The notes: generated from the sequence alone by a model not told the origin. 64,000 nt of DNA from Halichondria panicea (GCF_963675165.1 NC_087379.1:1926201-1990200); one strand, 5' to 3'; shown: positions 1 through 11,041, counted from the first letter of the stretch. Program-made: numbers and translations.

Positions 1-800
1 CTCAGAAACTAGACTATTCGCCGATGACTGTATACACTCTATGGAAATGTATCATGCAAACAGGACTACATTTCCCTACAGAAGGACCTCAAAAAAATCT
101 TCTTGTGGTCACAAACATGGCAATTATCCCTCAATATCTCAGGTTCTATATGCATATCAAACAAACATTCACCCCCAGTTACACTTACATAATGAACAAT
201 ACTCCAGTGGAATTTGTAGACAATTTTAAGTACCTATAGGAGTACATATAATTATAGACAGCCATCTAAAATGGAAGGACTATGCACCTCTCATCTGCCT
301 CACACAAAGCCACCCGCATTCTCAACCATCTACGCAGATCAATGTACAGATGCAGGAGATCAGCCAATAAAAGAGCGTTCACAGCCCTGGTGAGACCTCT
401 TCTGGAGTACGCTGCCACCGATATGGAGTCCCCATGCATGCGTACAGCTACTGGGAAAGCTGCCTTGGAGAAAGTTCAGAGGAGAGCAGCCCACTGGATC
501 TGTTCCAAGTGGGACAAACATATAGTCACAGCTGGACAAAATCGTACAACCAAGCCCGAACTGAACTCCAATGGCTAACACTATCGCAAAGGCATGCAAT
601 ACTGTCATGTTGCCAAACATAATTATAAGATCCTAAACTCTTTGGACTGCATCAATTTCGAGGAATATTTCAGACAACTACAACAAATACAAGGCATCAC
701 CACCTCACACTATTTTGTGAACAATCGAGAATGAACTGTTATAGGCATTCGTATTTCATTAATGCCCCATATACTTATGGAACACTCTTCCAGAAGACAT
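1..800 (+). pseudogene. Decayed LINE reverse transcriptase 3' end
   Basis: Near the left edge the frame reads RLFADDC, the FADD form of the reverse-transcriptase YxDD box. It is followed by FKYL (the family's YLGV-like position) at about 230. A longer block at 282-520 (KRAFTALVRPLLEYA, then LEKVQRRAAHWI) is the conserved segment after the palm of CR1/Jockey-class LINEs. Stops and frame changes between the blocks show it is dead. It is cut by the window edge, so its 5' extent is unknown. The class call comes from motif order only. Confidence 0.75.
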
Positions 801-1235
801 TGTAAGCTCAACTTCATTGAAGTTATCAAAACTAAGCTATTTGACGTTTCAAATTCATGTACATTAGAATGTGTTTGTTTGTATTCTCAGGGGAGTACTC
901 TTATAGGTTTTTACTTAAACCTTCTGAACAACCCTTTCAGTTGATAAAATCTCAAAATAATTAAAGTAAAAATAATTAAATTAATGATATACGCATGGTA
1001 CCATGCATATGCATGTACACAAATAGAGCAAGTAAGTTTCATAACGATTAGCAATCATTATAGTATGGTTATTCGTGTACTTAATTATAAAACAAAGGGA
1101 AGCATTAATTATTTATTCCTTTTTGTTTAGGAGATAAAAATGCAATTAAATCCAGCAGTAACAATCGAAGTAAGTGTGTTGTATATTCAAAATTACTGAT
1201 AAATAAGCCAAAAACAAATATTTAATATTCACTGC

Positions 1236-1481
1236 ATGCTGAGGAAAACCACACATTCCAGACGGTATTTAAGGGGAGAAGCAGTGCCTGAACACATGCA
1301 TGCATCTACCAAAACAATGGCTGAGTCTAAAGAAATTAATGCAGCAGTTGGAGACCACGTTTGTGTCGAGCCCCATTATAACAAGCATGGCATCGTTGAC
1401 AAACTCAATGGCTATAATTATATACGTTCAGAGTGTTTCATTTTTCAAATGAGACGCAAAGATTTTGACAAGTCCTTTTAG
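1236..1481 (+). CDS. Short ORF with weak LRAT/NC-like N-terminus (uncertain)
   Basis: An 81-codon frame has an internal ATG at 1317. A TATA-like tatttaag lies about 50 bp upstream of that ATG. The text GDHVCVEPHYNKHGI resembles the start of LRAT/NlpC-P60-type domains, where a GDH...HHGI segment carries the first catalytic His. The frame stops before any catalytic Cys, so this would be a truncated or first-exon fragment. The family assignment is a guess from one short motif, and it may be chance. Confidence 0.25.
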   Translation: MLRKTTHSRRYLRGEAVPEHMHASTKTMAESKEINAAVGDHVCVEPHYNKHGIVDKLNGYNYIRSECFIFQMRRKDFDKSF

Positions 1482-1802
1482 TGAATTTAGCGAGGGAAAA
1501 CTACATAACTAGAGCACTAAAGTGCAAACCCTCGGCTGGTGACATGATTATAAAGAAACCATATAATGCAGTGCATTGCCATAATTATAGTGATGTTGTT
1601 ATCATCATCATGCATGCATGACTTGCACAGCAACTCAGGAGCAATAAAACTAAACCAGACTGGAGGCATGCTGAAACATTTGAGAACAGGTAGTAGTACT
1701 ATATAGATATATGCACTGTGGATTAGGATCACAGCAAAGAGAAGCCTGGAGTCTCAGAGAAGTATGGCTCCAGGTCCTGCTGGATCCCAGTCAGCTAAAG
1801 CA

Positions 1803-1887
1803 AGCTTTCTACTTTAGTGACCCTGTTCCATTGTTCCTGGTATATACAGCTTTCTACTTTAGTGACCCTGTTCCATTGTTTCTGGAC
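1803..1887. repeat. Short tandem duplication, period 45 bp
   Basis: A segment of about 38 bp starting agctttctactttagtg occurs twice with almost no change, at 1803 and 1848, separated by tatatac. No gene is attached to it. Confidence 0.85.
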
Positions 1888-1938
1888 CTGGTACAGGATC
1901 ACTTCAGTTATAAGTAACACATGTGCAAGTTCTGTTCA

Positions 1939-1985
<47 letters not shown>

Positions 1986-2134
1986 GTTTGATGCAGAGGA
2001 AGCATACAGGATATGACAAGGTAGCTAAACGAAGCTAATAATGAAGTCAGTCCATAACCAAAAAGTAAAGGTGCAGGTGCAGTTCTACTTAAGTGAAAAA
2101 AAGAAAAAAGGAAAAAAAAAATTTTAACTTATTG

Positions 2135-5100
2135 CTATAATTTTGACAGGGATAATTTAAAAGCAGATGGGCTAGGGCTACTGATAACATTTAGGGGAAG
2201 GGAATTCCAAATGGGGATTACGCTTACAAAAAAGGAATGTCTATGGGCTAGGGTTTTAACATATGGTTTAAAAATAATTTGATTATGAGGGTGACGGGGG
2301 GAAGGGCGAGGATGGAGGGTGAAAACATTGGGAGATATTATAGATAAATTGTTAAGTATATTAAAGCAGACTTTCAGTTTTTGGTTTTTCCTTCGAGATG
2401 ACAGAGGTTTCCAGTTTAAGGAGGCAAGCAGGTCAGGGTATTCTGCCCTCCACTGCTTCGTTCCAATTTTCCCTGCAAATTTTTGGACGCTTTCCAGTTT
2501 TTTTATATCTGTGTGGTGATGAGGGTCCCAGACTGCACCGCAATAGTCTAACTTAGGCAGAACAGCCGTGCGGTAGATCTGGTTCCTGATCTGAGGTGGT
2601 GATTTATGGAACTTGCGATGGATGAAGCCAAGATGTTGTTTGGCCTTCTTGCAGGTGTTGTGTATGTGACATGCCCATTTTAGATCATTATTGATAGTAA
2701 CACCAAGGTACTTTACAGTATCACATGGGGAGATCCGATGGTTGTTTATATCTATATTCATTGGGATAGTGCGTGTAGAGCGAGTTATTGTAAGCAGTTT
2801 GGTCTTGGAGTGGTTTGCTGTGAGGCCGTGAGATTGCATCCAGGAGTTTATTTCATTGACATCTCCCTGTAGGTCCTGAGTTTCAATTGTCGAGTTTATG
2901 GGCTTGTAGAGAAGGATATCGTCTGCGTATAGAATGAGTTTGGCATTGGTGGACAGGTTGATGTTAGCAATTGAGTTCATGAAAATGTTGAATAATAGCG
3001 GTCCTAAGATTGACCCTTGTGGGACACCTGAGGTCACTGCAACAGGGTCTGACATAGTTCCCTCCAGGACTACCCTTTGCTCTCTGTTGGTAAGATAGTC
3101 TTTTGTCCAATGCAGTAGGTTGCCACAAATGCCTACGGCTTGGAGAGAGGATATGATCTGTGGGTGGGGTACTGAGTCAAATGCTTTCTTGACGTCAAAG
3201 AACACAGTTGCCACTTGGTGATCATTTTCTAGAAGTTTGTGCCAGTCGTTAGTGACAGATAGGAGGGCTTCTTGAGTTGAAGATTTTGGTCTGAAGCCAA
3301 ACTGGCAGTTTGACAGGAGCTTGTTTGAGTATAAGAACTTTGAGATTCTCTTGTGTACAATCCTTTCCAGAGCTTTTGAGATTAATGATAGGAGAGATAT
3401 CGGTCGGTAGTTGCTAGGAGAAGTAGGATCCCCATCCTTCGGAATAGGAGTAACATTGGAGACTTTCCACAGGTCAGGGACTCTGCTTTGCTTGAGTGAT
3501 CTATTGAATATCTTGGTGATTGTTGGGGAAATAGCAGTAGCAGTCCCTCGGATCATCTGGCTAGAAATGCCATCCGGACCGGAGGCAGTGTTTGGTTTGC
3601 AAGAAGATAAGAGATGGTGGACTTCCTCTTGGGTGCACTCAATGTCACTGAGTGAGCAGTTAGGTGTTGACATTTCCTCAGGAGTACTGCAGGATGCAGT
3701 TGGTGAGGTAAAGAATGAGGCAAATGCACTGTTCAGCATGTCAGCTTTTTCGAGCGAGGTTGTTGCTGTAGAATTATTGTTTTTCAGTTCAGCTGGTGTC
3801 CTGTTTTTTGACGGAGAGAGTTTGTTGTATGCTGACCAGAAATCTCTAGGGGAATTCAGTTTTCCTGCTAGGCACTTAAAGAATTTGGATTTTGCAGATC
3901 TCAGGGCAGCCAACGTTTTGTTCCGAGCACTGGTGTACTTGGACCATGCTAGCTCTGATTTGAGTAGCTTAGCTTGTTTGAAGAGTTTGAGTTTTCTTTT
4001 AACAGCATTCATGAGGTTGTTTGTAAGATAAGGTAGACGATGCCTGTGTTTGATGATTTTGGATGGGATTGTTTTAGACATAGTTAGTGTAAAAAAATCT
4101 AGCCATTGTGTCCAGAGAGTGTTAACATCATCCGAGGGGAAGGACTCAGTAGAGAGACATTGAAGAATGGCCTTAGCTTCATCAAAGTTCGCTTTTTTGT
4201 ATAGCCAAATCTTGCGTTGGCGATTTTTGCTGGAGTGAGTGGTCATTTTATTTATTCTTAGCAGGACAGTGTTGTGGTCTGAGCCCGGCACAGGAGGTTG
4301 AACAAAGCATGAGATATCGGGTAGTTGTTCAGACACATAGATATGGTCTATGAGTGTGGTTGAGGTAGTAGACTCCCTTGTGGGAGAAGTGACTACCTGC
4401 TTGAGGCCGAACTTGGTCTGAATTGAGCAGAGTTGTGAGTGGTTTGGGTTGCTTATCAGATCAATGTTGAAGTCACCAGTGAGTATAAGGTTACTTAGTT
4501 TTGGTGCTGATAGTTCTTCCAGTGAGGATTCAAGTTCATCAAGGTTTGACGAGTCTGATGATGGAGGTCTGTAGTATATTCCAAAGGTGATGGTCTTTCC
4601 GCTCAACTTGAGGTCAACTAGCAGTAATTCAATTCTGGGATGGTTTAGGTGAACTGTATTCATGACTGATTCGTGGGTATAGATTGCAACACCACCTCCA
4701 TGCCTGTCTCTGTCCCTGCGACATAGAGTGTAGCTGGCAATGTCCATCTCTTCATTGGATATTGTGTCATCTAGCCAGGTTTCGCAGATGGATATGATGT
4801 GGGGGGTGTTAACTGAGATAAGTGCTTTGAGGTGGTCAAGCTTGGGGAGAAGGCTTCTGCAGTTTGCATGCAGGACAGTGAGATATTCTGTGTGAGGGGG
4901 AGGGATAGCCTGCGTGTCAGGAGTATCCGAGTTAGGATTTTGCTGATGTGAGGAGTTGAAGATAGAGTCTGAGGTGGATGTGTCCTGAAAGGGCAATGCT
5001 TCACTGAGGCACCTGGGACAACACCAGGGGTCATCTGATTGTTGTAGTTCTGCATATGTGTTGTTCGAGATTCCTATGCATCTAGTGTGCAACCAGCTGG

Positions 5101-5239
5101 TACAGTTGTCGCATTGGATGCCCTTTTGATCTGCCTTAACAGGATTTAAACAAACTCCACATGGGTACTTCCAACGCCTGGGGGGACCTGGGTTAGGTTC
5201 TATGTCTCCCCCTGACAGTAGTAGAGTCGCATACAGCAA
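2135..5239 (-). CDS. LINE ORF: 2A-like motif, PHD finger, APE endonuclease, reverse transcriptase
   Basis: This is a retrotransposition polyprotein of 1034 codons without a stop. Domains in order: GDIEPNPGP at residues 11-19, matching the 2A ribosome-skipping consensus D-V/I-E-x-N-P-G-P; a C4HC3 PHD-type zinc finger at about 25-78 (CGVC, CDNC, HTRC, CCPRC); an APE endonuclease at about 118-335 with ICETWLDD, LTGDFNID and GSDHN; and a reverse transcriptase at about 500-800 with FGFRPKSS, FFDVKKAFDS, SGVPQGSILGP and the catalytic YADD. The C-terminal thumb block (KYLGVTINNDLKW, LESVQKFAGKI) is CR1/L2/Jockey-like. The stated start is a TTG. Upstream of it, in frame, the next stop is TAA at 5272-5270 and no ATG occurs between, so initiation is unresolved. 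Confidence 0.9.
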   Translation of the reverse strand: MLYATLLLSGGDIEPNPGPPRRWKYPCGVCLNPVKADQKGIQCDNCTSWLHTRCIGISNNTYAELQQSDDPWCCPRCLSEALPFQDTSTSDSIFNSSHQQNPNSDTPDTQAIPPPHTEYLTVLHANCRSLLPKLDHLKALISVNTPHIISICETWLDDTISNEEMDIASYTLCRRDRDRHGGGVAIYTHESVMNTVHLNHPRIELLLVDLKLSGKTITFGIYYRPPSSDSSNLDELESSLEELSAPKLSNLILTGDFNIDLISNPNHSQLCSIQTKFGLKQVVTSPTRESTTSTTLIDHIYVSEQLPDISCFVQPPVPGSDHNTVLLRINKMTTHSSKNRQRKIWLYKKANFDEAKAILQCLSTESFPSDDVNTLWTQWLDFFTLTMSKTIPSKIIKHRHRLPYLTNNLMNAVKRKLKLFKQAKLLKSELAWSKYTSARNKTLAALRSAKSKFFKCLAGKLNSPRDFWSAYNKLSPSKNRTPAELKNNNSTATTSLEKADMLNSAFASFFTSPTASCSTPEEMSTPNCSLSDIECTQEEVHHLLSSCKPNTASGPDGISSQMIRGTATAISPTITKIFNRSLKQSRVPDLWKVSNVTPIPKDGDPTSPSNYRPISLLSLISKALERIVHKRISKFLYSNKLLSNCQFGFRPKSSTQEALLSVTNDWHKLLENDHQVATVFFDVKKAFDSVPHPQIISSLQAVGICGNLLHWTKDYLTNREQRVVLEGTMSDPVAVTSGVPQGSILGPLLFNIFMNSIANINLSTNAKLILYADDILLYKPINSTIETQDLQGDVNEINSWMQSHGLTANHSKTKLLTITRSTRTIPMNIDINNHRISPCDTVKYLGVTINNDLKWACHIHNTCKKAKQHLGFIHRKFHKSPPQIRNQIYRTAVLPKLDYCGAVWDPHHHTDIKKLESVQKFAGKIGTKQWRAEYPDLLASLNWKPLSSRRKNQKLKVCFNILNNLSIISPNVFTLHPRPSPRHPHNQIIFKPYVKTLAHRHSFFVSVIPIWNSLPLNVISSPSPSAFKLSLSKL

Positions 5240-5257
5240 TTGCAGTGACGAGCTACA

Positions 5258-5549
5258 TTTTGCTCGCTTTTATTAGACAACGAAGCTTTAACACCGAAAG
5301 CTGCCACTATTAGAAGTACTGACTTGTTGTGTGGAGGCTACCCATGCTGTAAACACAGTGGTAGAGCATCCAGGTAAGCAGACCCAGTCACAAGCTTCTT
5401 AGCTTTTGCTCGTTTTTATTTGACAACGAAGGTTTAACATGAAATTCTGCCACTATTAAAACTAATAACTTGTTGTATGAAGGCTATCCATGCTGTAAAC
5501 GCAGTGCTGTGGCATCCAGGTGAGTAGATTCACCTGTCACAAACAAACA
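5258..5549 (-). repeat. Two 146-bp monomers in the LINE 5' region
   Basis: The block beginning ttttgctcg recurs at 5404 with about 80 percent identity by eye. In element sense each monomer holds a tiny upstream ORF starting MGSLHTTS or MDSLHTTS. Tandem 5' monomers are known promoter units in some vertebrate L1 families. A promoter role here is inference. Confidence 0.75.
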
Positions 5550-5565
5550 AACAAACAAACCAAAC

Positions 5566-7099
5566 GACTACTATAACCCGTGGCCGCCCACGCGCCTCGG
5601 GTTAATAATTGACAAACATACTGACTACAAACTGTTTTTATTTTATGTATTCTCTGGTCAACCTGACGATTCAAGAGAAGAGTTGGTTTAACTTATAAAA
5701 TCGAGAGAGATAAACTAAAACGAGAAGATCATATCTATGTCTACAGAAAGCTCGGTCTTTACCAACATCATGCCTGATGGGATATAAATAATTATACATG
5801 TATATCGGTGTCAATTTGGTTGGAAAGCAACTTGTAGTTCATTTCACTGGCCTCGGAGAGCGCAAGGCAAAAAGCAAAGCAGTGATAGTTCTGTCCTCTC
5901 TTGATGACTTTCTATGTGGTGCCACACTTCATCTGGTATATAGCATATGGGGTAAGTGAAAAGCAAGAACGTTTAAAGAGGGCTGGAACAGTGAAATTAT
6001 GTAACAGCCAACCAGCTCACCAAGTGCATGGTGGCCACTGCTATGTACTATGCTGAACGTCCAGAGGAGTGGGAGAAGTATCATATTCTCACAATAACTG
6101 AGAGATGTTTTGTATCTTCTGCAAAACTGAAACTTTCGCAGTGACTAAACATATAAGGCCATGTTTATAAGTACGGGATTAAGGCAGTAAATATAATTAT
6201 ATGAAAATGCAAAAAAAAAAGGTGCATGGTAGAAAGATTGTTACAATAGTTTGTGTGTGTGTGTTCTGTATTAAGTTGATGCAATCTGCTATTAATAATT
6301 ATTATTATTATTCATTTGACGGGGAGATACAGCATAAAAATAATCACAAGCCACCAGCAGAGTGGGACTGTCTCGGGGGAGTACCCATCGTTACTTACTA
6401 TATTGTATATGCATAATAATGTATGTATATTCATATAAGCAGTGCTGATGCTTCGGTGGATGCCGGCGCATTGCGCCAAACCTACATTATAATACATAAA
6501 GTTATATAATTATACACACAATCATGATAATTATCATGATGCATTAAGTTTGCTGCATTCAGGCAGAATCACAGAGAGTGGGAAATTATTGACCATGCAT
6601 GCATGATGATGTTACTAAAAAATATGTCAAAAGTCCAAAACTGGCTGCTGAATCAGTATAGAGCCTTGCAGCTCTCTTCTCACTCTTGCAGCTATAATTA
6701 TATATACCAATTATAGCTATAGCGCTTTAGTGCAGAGCTAACTACTAAGACCATGCAGCCAACTTTAAGGTACACGTATCTCATACGGTTGTATTGACGG
6801 TGAAAAAGCGTACATATACTTCTATTAATAATTATACCCTCTGTCTATATAGCCTATAATTAAGTCAACATCCAGGTATCAACAGCTCTATACCCCTCAC
6901 ACACACTCCCACTCACTGAGACGTTTCCCTGCGTCTCTCCGCCAGGAATGATGACTCTAAACTCTGTCTTGAGCATGGTGCTGGCCGGGATCACCATCAT
7001 AAGACCGGGTACACCCATGCACCTCCCCCTCAGATAAGGCTACCTGCCAGCCGGGGTATAGATTGCAGAAATTAATACTGTATATACATAGCAATGAAT
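5566..7099. other. Spacer without a recognisable gene
   Basis: AT-rich sequence. An open stretch at 5810-5950 on the plus strand ends at a donor-like GGGTAAGTG, but no family is recognised. The minus strand at about 6870-7030 reads as an isolated coding-like piece (TEFRVIIPGGET), which could be an exon relic. Several small palindromic TA-rich stretches are present. I see no intact gene. Confidence 0.5.
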
Positions 7100-7510
7100 T
7101 ACAGTGGAACAGACACCATTGGGGAACAGCCGTTATATATAGGTGGTTTTCATTGAGAGGTTTCGATTGCCAACCATGCACATGTATATGGTCTATGAAC
7201 GTTGCAAATGAATCTTGGAGCTAATCTTAATTCTCTAGCTCAAAAATGGCTATATAGAGAGACGATCAAGCTACAGCTATAGGTTTTTTACAATTTTTGG
7301 TTGTGTCTGTCCTTTCTGGGAGGTTATTGATTGGGAACTAGAAAGCTGCTCGCTGTACATGCAGAGTATAGAGAGGTGGCCGTTCCTGAAAGATTACTTC
7401 ACATTGCAGTCGTTGTACATGTAGTTTCAATCTGAACCTGAGCTCTTGGCCGTAATAATATATAGTGTGGTTGCTCTTCAGAGGTGGTCTTTAATGGAGG
7501 TTCCACTGTA
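7100..7510. mobile_element. MITE with CAGTGGAAC termini and TA target
   Basis: Left end TA-CAGTGGAAC and right end GTTCCACTG-TA form terminal inverted repeats bounded by TA. Interior fragments (ggccgtt, aggtggt) repeat internally, as in Tc1/mariner-like nonautonomous elements. No transposase is present. A shorter relative lies at 16220-16410. Confidence 0.75.
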
Positions 7511-8009
7511 TAATAGGGCCGTAGACAGCGGGGGGGGGGGCAGTTGCCCCCCTGGAAGTCTAGATCTGCAAGAATTACTCTGAAACATTGATCTGCACAT
7601 GCCCGTGGGCAGGGTCATCTGATGCGCATGCTTTTACTGCGGAGAAAGAGTGATGATCTTTTATTTAGGTAAAATTCAGAGCTCTATACTACGCCTCTGG
7701 GAAGCAAGAGCATCTTCTTAGTAAACCTTGTTTTATTTGCTCCATGCATGAATAGCTAAGTTGGTGCCACAGCAAGTTACAAGTTGCCATACTTAGAGGA
7801 TATGAAAAACAGTTGACCTTTTTGTTATTTTGCCATCCCTGCAAACCTAAGCTATATCTACGGCCCTGTATAATATACGTAGGTATATCACATTTTTACG
7901 ACTTGTATACTCTGGGAAATGTACTGATAAAACCAATGGCATTTACCTTTTCATTGAGTTCAAGTATAGCTCCATCGTTATAAGTTCTGCAGGGATAAAA
8001 TTCCAGAAC

Positions 8010-8815
8010 ATCCTCTTTGATTTGACTGTGATAGCGACTCGACTTTTGAGTTTAGCAGAATCTCTCCATTTTTAATGGTTTCTGCACACAATTTTTAGCA
8101 GACATTTCTGGGAGCTTGGACATACCTCCATGCATTGACCATGTTAACTGCATGGAAATCGAAAAGCGCATCAAAGAAAATCAATTTCAATAGTCCATGC
8201 AAGTCGTTGCTCTGACAACACATAACTTCAACATAGTTGGATTTCTTGGAACTCTAACCCAGTTCGTGAGAGAGGTACTCTCAAAAGACATGTCTTTGTA
8301 TTCCATAAAAGCTTCTTCAAAATTGGCCTCAAATGCTTCAGAGAGGGGTTTCAGAGCTTCAAGATACAATTTACTCGCTTCTCCATCTACAAAATATTTC
8401 GGAAATCCAAGCTCCTTGTAGTTTTCAGCAGCGTACTTAGCAGACATAATGCAACCATTCTTCCGTTTTGTTGACAAAAACTCGGTGGTTCCTATCGATG
8501 CATGAATTTCTCATAGCCCCAGCTTCAAAATAATTATTCGGCACCTAGAGCCTCCTATTCTGTCCCTGGTATCGAAAATGTTGACTTCAACTCCTGGAAA
8601 GTGTTGCTGTAAAACTTCAGAATCGCAGAAAATAAGCCAGCCGGACATGCATTCCACCTCCCACGATGCCGACACTAAATCTAGGACTCCTATAGTAGGA
8701 GGGAGGGAGAGAGGAGCATGATCCTCTGTGGCACAGACTGTGCTTTAGACCTGCAGCTCTCTCCAGGTACTAATTTTACTGAGCAGAGAAGCTGAGGAAG
8801 TGCTATTAGATCTAA
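8010..8815 (-). pseudogene. Flavin amine oxidase pseudogene, copy C
   Basis: Copy C is closely similar to codons of the intact gene at 32391-33974 (for example NGCIMSAKYAAENY and LEALKPLSEAF), but frameshifts break it. Only about the N-terminal 60 percent remains; the C-terminal FAD/substrate half is absent. The start codon is lost: the first codons are followed by AGATC instead of the intact CGCCATT context. It lies head-to-head with a small membrane-protein ORF 65 bp away, so the module arrangement persists. It is not expected to encode an enzyme. Confidence 0.88.
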
Positions 8816-8879
8816 GTCCTCTATTACAAGCCGCGGTGAACTAGATCTAATAATTTATTGTGAAGTCGATCCTGGAAAC

Positions 8880-9059
8880 ATGATCATCGCGCCACGTTCA
8901 GTGTTAGTGCTCCTGATTCTTCCATGTGCAATAATCCGCTGGATCAAGATGTGTATCGTTTGTTACGAGAATCGTGAATGCAAGTGCTCATGCTGTCAAA
9001 AAAAACCTGACTTGGAGACTGGACAAGAGACAGACTCCCTGCTGAAAAACAATGCGTAA
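8880..9059 (+). CDS. Small Cys-rich single-pass membrane protein, copy C (59 aa)
   Basis: An intact ATG-to-TAA frame of 59 codons. Residues 2-19 are hydrophobic (MIIAPRSVLVLLILPCAII), then comes a Cys cluster MCIVCYENRECKCSCC, then an acidic tail DLETGQETDSLLKNNA. The tail contains ETDSLL, which fits the acidic dileucine sorting signal [DE]xxxL[LI]. Paralogues lie at 14966, 30668 (fragment) and 35610. I do not recognise a named family. The frame is open although the adjacent oxidase copy is dead. Topology (short lumenal N-terminus, cytosolic Cys-rich tail) and endolysosomal sorting are inferences from motifs. Confidence 0.65.
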   Translation: MIIAPRSVLVLLILPCAIIRWIKMCIVCYENRECKCSCCQKKPDLETGQETDSLLKNNA

Positions 9060-10290
9060 CGTACGATTGATCATTGAAAATCTGTATCAAAACCCTGTTT
9101 TATAATTATAATTATGAACAATTTAACAGCGATCTGAATTTAAATCATGTGTACTATAGCAATTTATGCACTTTGGTACTAGCGCTAGCATAGATCGAGG
9201 ATTGATAGCGCCTCAAAAACTATCCGCGTTGCGCTCCGGGGTTAATCGAGGCCACCTACTTATAAGAAAAAAATGGCCCGGCAAAAACACAAAAAGATAC
9301 AAATAATTGTCTTACTTCTGTTTGATCGTGATTTCAGTCAGGCTATATGACACTTACACTACTTATTTAGGTTGTTGATATTGGTACAGAAACACCCTGA
9401 AATGGTGAAAACAATGTTTCTGTACCGCTAGCTACTTCTTAGCGATCCCAAACAAATTTCTGTTATTTTTTTCAGTATTATTTCTAAATGCTGCCTAGTA
9501 GCTATACAGGGCTTGTAGCCTAGAAAGTAAAAAAAAACACAAAATGATTTGCTGGTATTGGTACATAAATGTGAATATCTTGTGATGGGAACATTTCTAA
9601 GAAATTTTGCTGATACCATTGTGTGCAAATAAAAAAGTACTCTATAATATACCTGAAATTGTTTCCATGGAAAAAGTGGTGGGTATGTGGTGGTTTATAT
9701 AAGAGTAAAAATGTTATATTAGTGGACAATCGCTTAGCGATGGAAAACACCAATCGTTGTCGGCTAACGTAAGGGAACTGGGGCACAACATTCCTGAATA
9801 GTGACATATGCATGCATGGTAATACTCAATTATTGAGTTTTTTGGGTGCCTTTTCGCTTAGCAATGGAACTCAAGCAAATTTGTCGGCTAAGGTCAAATT
9901 TTTTGGCATAATAATTTTTCTATCTTTTGATACAAAATATTTGTCCAGAAATAGCTAGTCTACTTTAGTTCCGGAGATATTTGATGTTACACACATTTCT
10001 TTACGATCACCCCCATTTTCACCTGAAATGATTTAATTTTCACTACAACAACTTTTGGGGAAAAATTTTCCAATAATGTTGTAGCTATATAGCTTATAAA
10101 TTATTCCTTCACCTTCACCTATAAAATGGTATCAGCACAATTTCTTAGAAATGTTCCAATCTTAATTGAGATACATTTAAGTACTGACAATTCTGTGAAA
10201 GTATATAAAAAAGTGTCTTGTCATTATTTGTACGAACATAATTATACTTGTAAGTGAGTTTTCTGCATAGTAGAGCTTGATCTAGTGGTT
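9060..10290. other. Spacer with diverged inverted-repeat relics
   Basis: A fragment at 9205-9250 (ggttaatcgaggcc type) resembles the ends of the elements at 28437 and 30049. A segment at 9588-9621 recurs in inverted orientation at about 10122-10155 (tggtatcagcacaatttctt type), which suggests an old TIR element between them. No coding potential is supported; the minus-strand ORFs here are compositional. Confidence 0.5.
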
Positions 10291-10299
10291 GTTGTTGAA

Positions 10300-10770
10300 A
10301 AAGACAGATGTCAAAATTTTTTAGTGGTTTGATGAAGCACTCACAAACAGAATGTCTGGTAGCTCAAACCAGTACATTGTGGGGAAAAGATTCGTTTGGA
10401 TCAGTCTGGTTTTGTAGTCAGCCGAACCAGTGTTTAGTATGTATTTTATAGTAGCACGTCTCTGTATCTTCTCAATCTTTCTGATGTCTTTGTGTAAGTT
10501 TGGCCTCTATAGTTGGGAACAGTAGGTTAAGTTTGATCTTACTACACTGATGTAAAACTTAATACGTTTTGTGGTTTGATTGTGCATGGTACGTGTGAGT
10601 GTTTCTCCTAATAAAGCTTAATTAAGGAACAGTATAGGCCTTAGAGTCGATATGTGACGTCCATGAGAGAGCACAATTTACGGTCACACCAAGATCCCTG
10701 TGAGTATCAAGGGTTTGATTGTATCGGAGTCTGACGGATGTCTGTGTCAGTTCATGCATCCTTCAATTTG
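10300..10770 (-). pseudogene. Second LINE reverse-transcriptase relic (CR1-like)
   Basis: The minus strand reads DLGVTVNCALSWTSHID and, downstream, KIEKIQRRATIKYILN followed by LFPTMYWFELPDILF. These are successive conserved blocks C-terminal to the palm of CR1-type reverse transcriptases, separated by stops. It differs from the relic at 1-800 and from the intact LINE, so at least three LINE lineages are present. Confidence 0.75.
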
Positions 10771-10800
10771 CACGGTATACACACAATAACTGCTATAACT

Positions 10801-11041
10801 ACTGTATAGTGCAACATTTTCGAGGGGCTTAATTTTCGCGGATTTCGTGGATTAGCAATCCTACACAAAAATTATGTCCACGGAAATTGTTCTTTAATTA
10901 GAATCATCTGCTATAAACGTACAAAGATTTAAAGGTGTGGCTTCCGGTTAGTAGTCATTCCACGAACATTGTGCAACGAAATGCTTTTAGAGGCCATTCC
11001 ATGAAATATAAGTGCCTCGAAAATTTCGCGCTATACGGTAC
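10801..11041. mobile_element. MITE with tattttcgagg-type inverted ends
   Basis: The left end (ctgtatagtgcaacattttc) and the right end (gaaaatttcgcgctatacgg) are imperfect inverted repeats over about 35 bp. About 240 bp long, no ORF. An element with related ends lies at 16419-16826. Confidence 0.6.

Larger units (their letters stand above)
1942..5550 (-). mobile_element. CR1/Jockey-type LINE, apparently full length
   Basis: The element reads on the minus strand. A 39-bp T run at 1942-1980 is its 3' poly(A) tail, followed (in element sense, upstream) by an A-rich 3' UTR and one uninterrupted long frame. Beyond the frame lies a 5' region of two monomers of about 146 bp (5258-5403 and 5404-5549) ending in a (CAAA)n tract near 5541. 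I found no convincing target-site duplication. The intact frame and pure poly(A) suggest a young insertion. Whether the 5' end is complete cannot be judged from one copy. Confidence 0.85.

Noticed and set aside
3411-4031. 206-codon plus-strand ORF
   Set aside because: It is antisense to the LINE reverse-transcriptase frame; codon pattern and motifs support only the minus strand.
9428-9813. Minus-strand ORFs of about 66-97 codons rich in Phe/His
   Set aside because: They overlap diverged inverted-repeat sequence and show no family signal.
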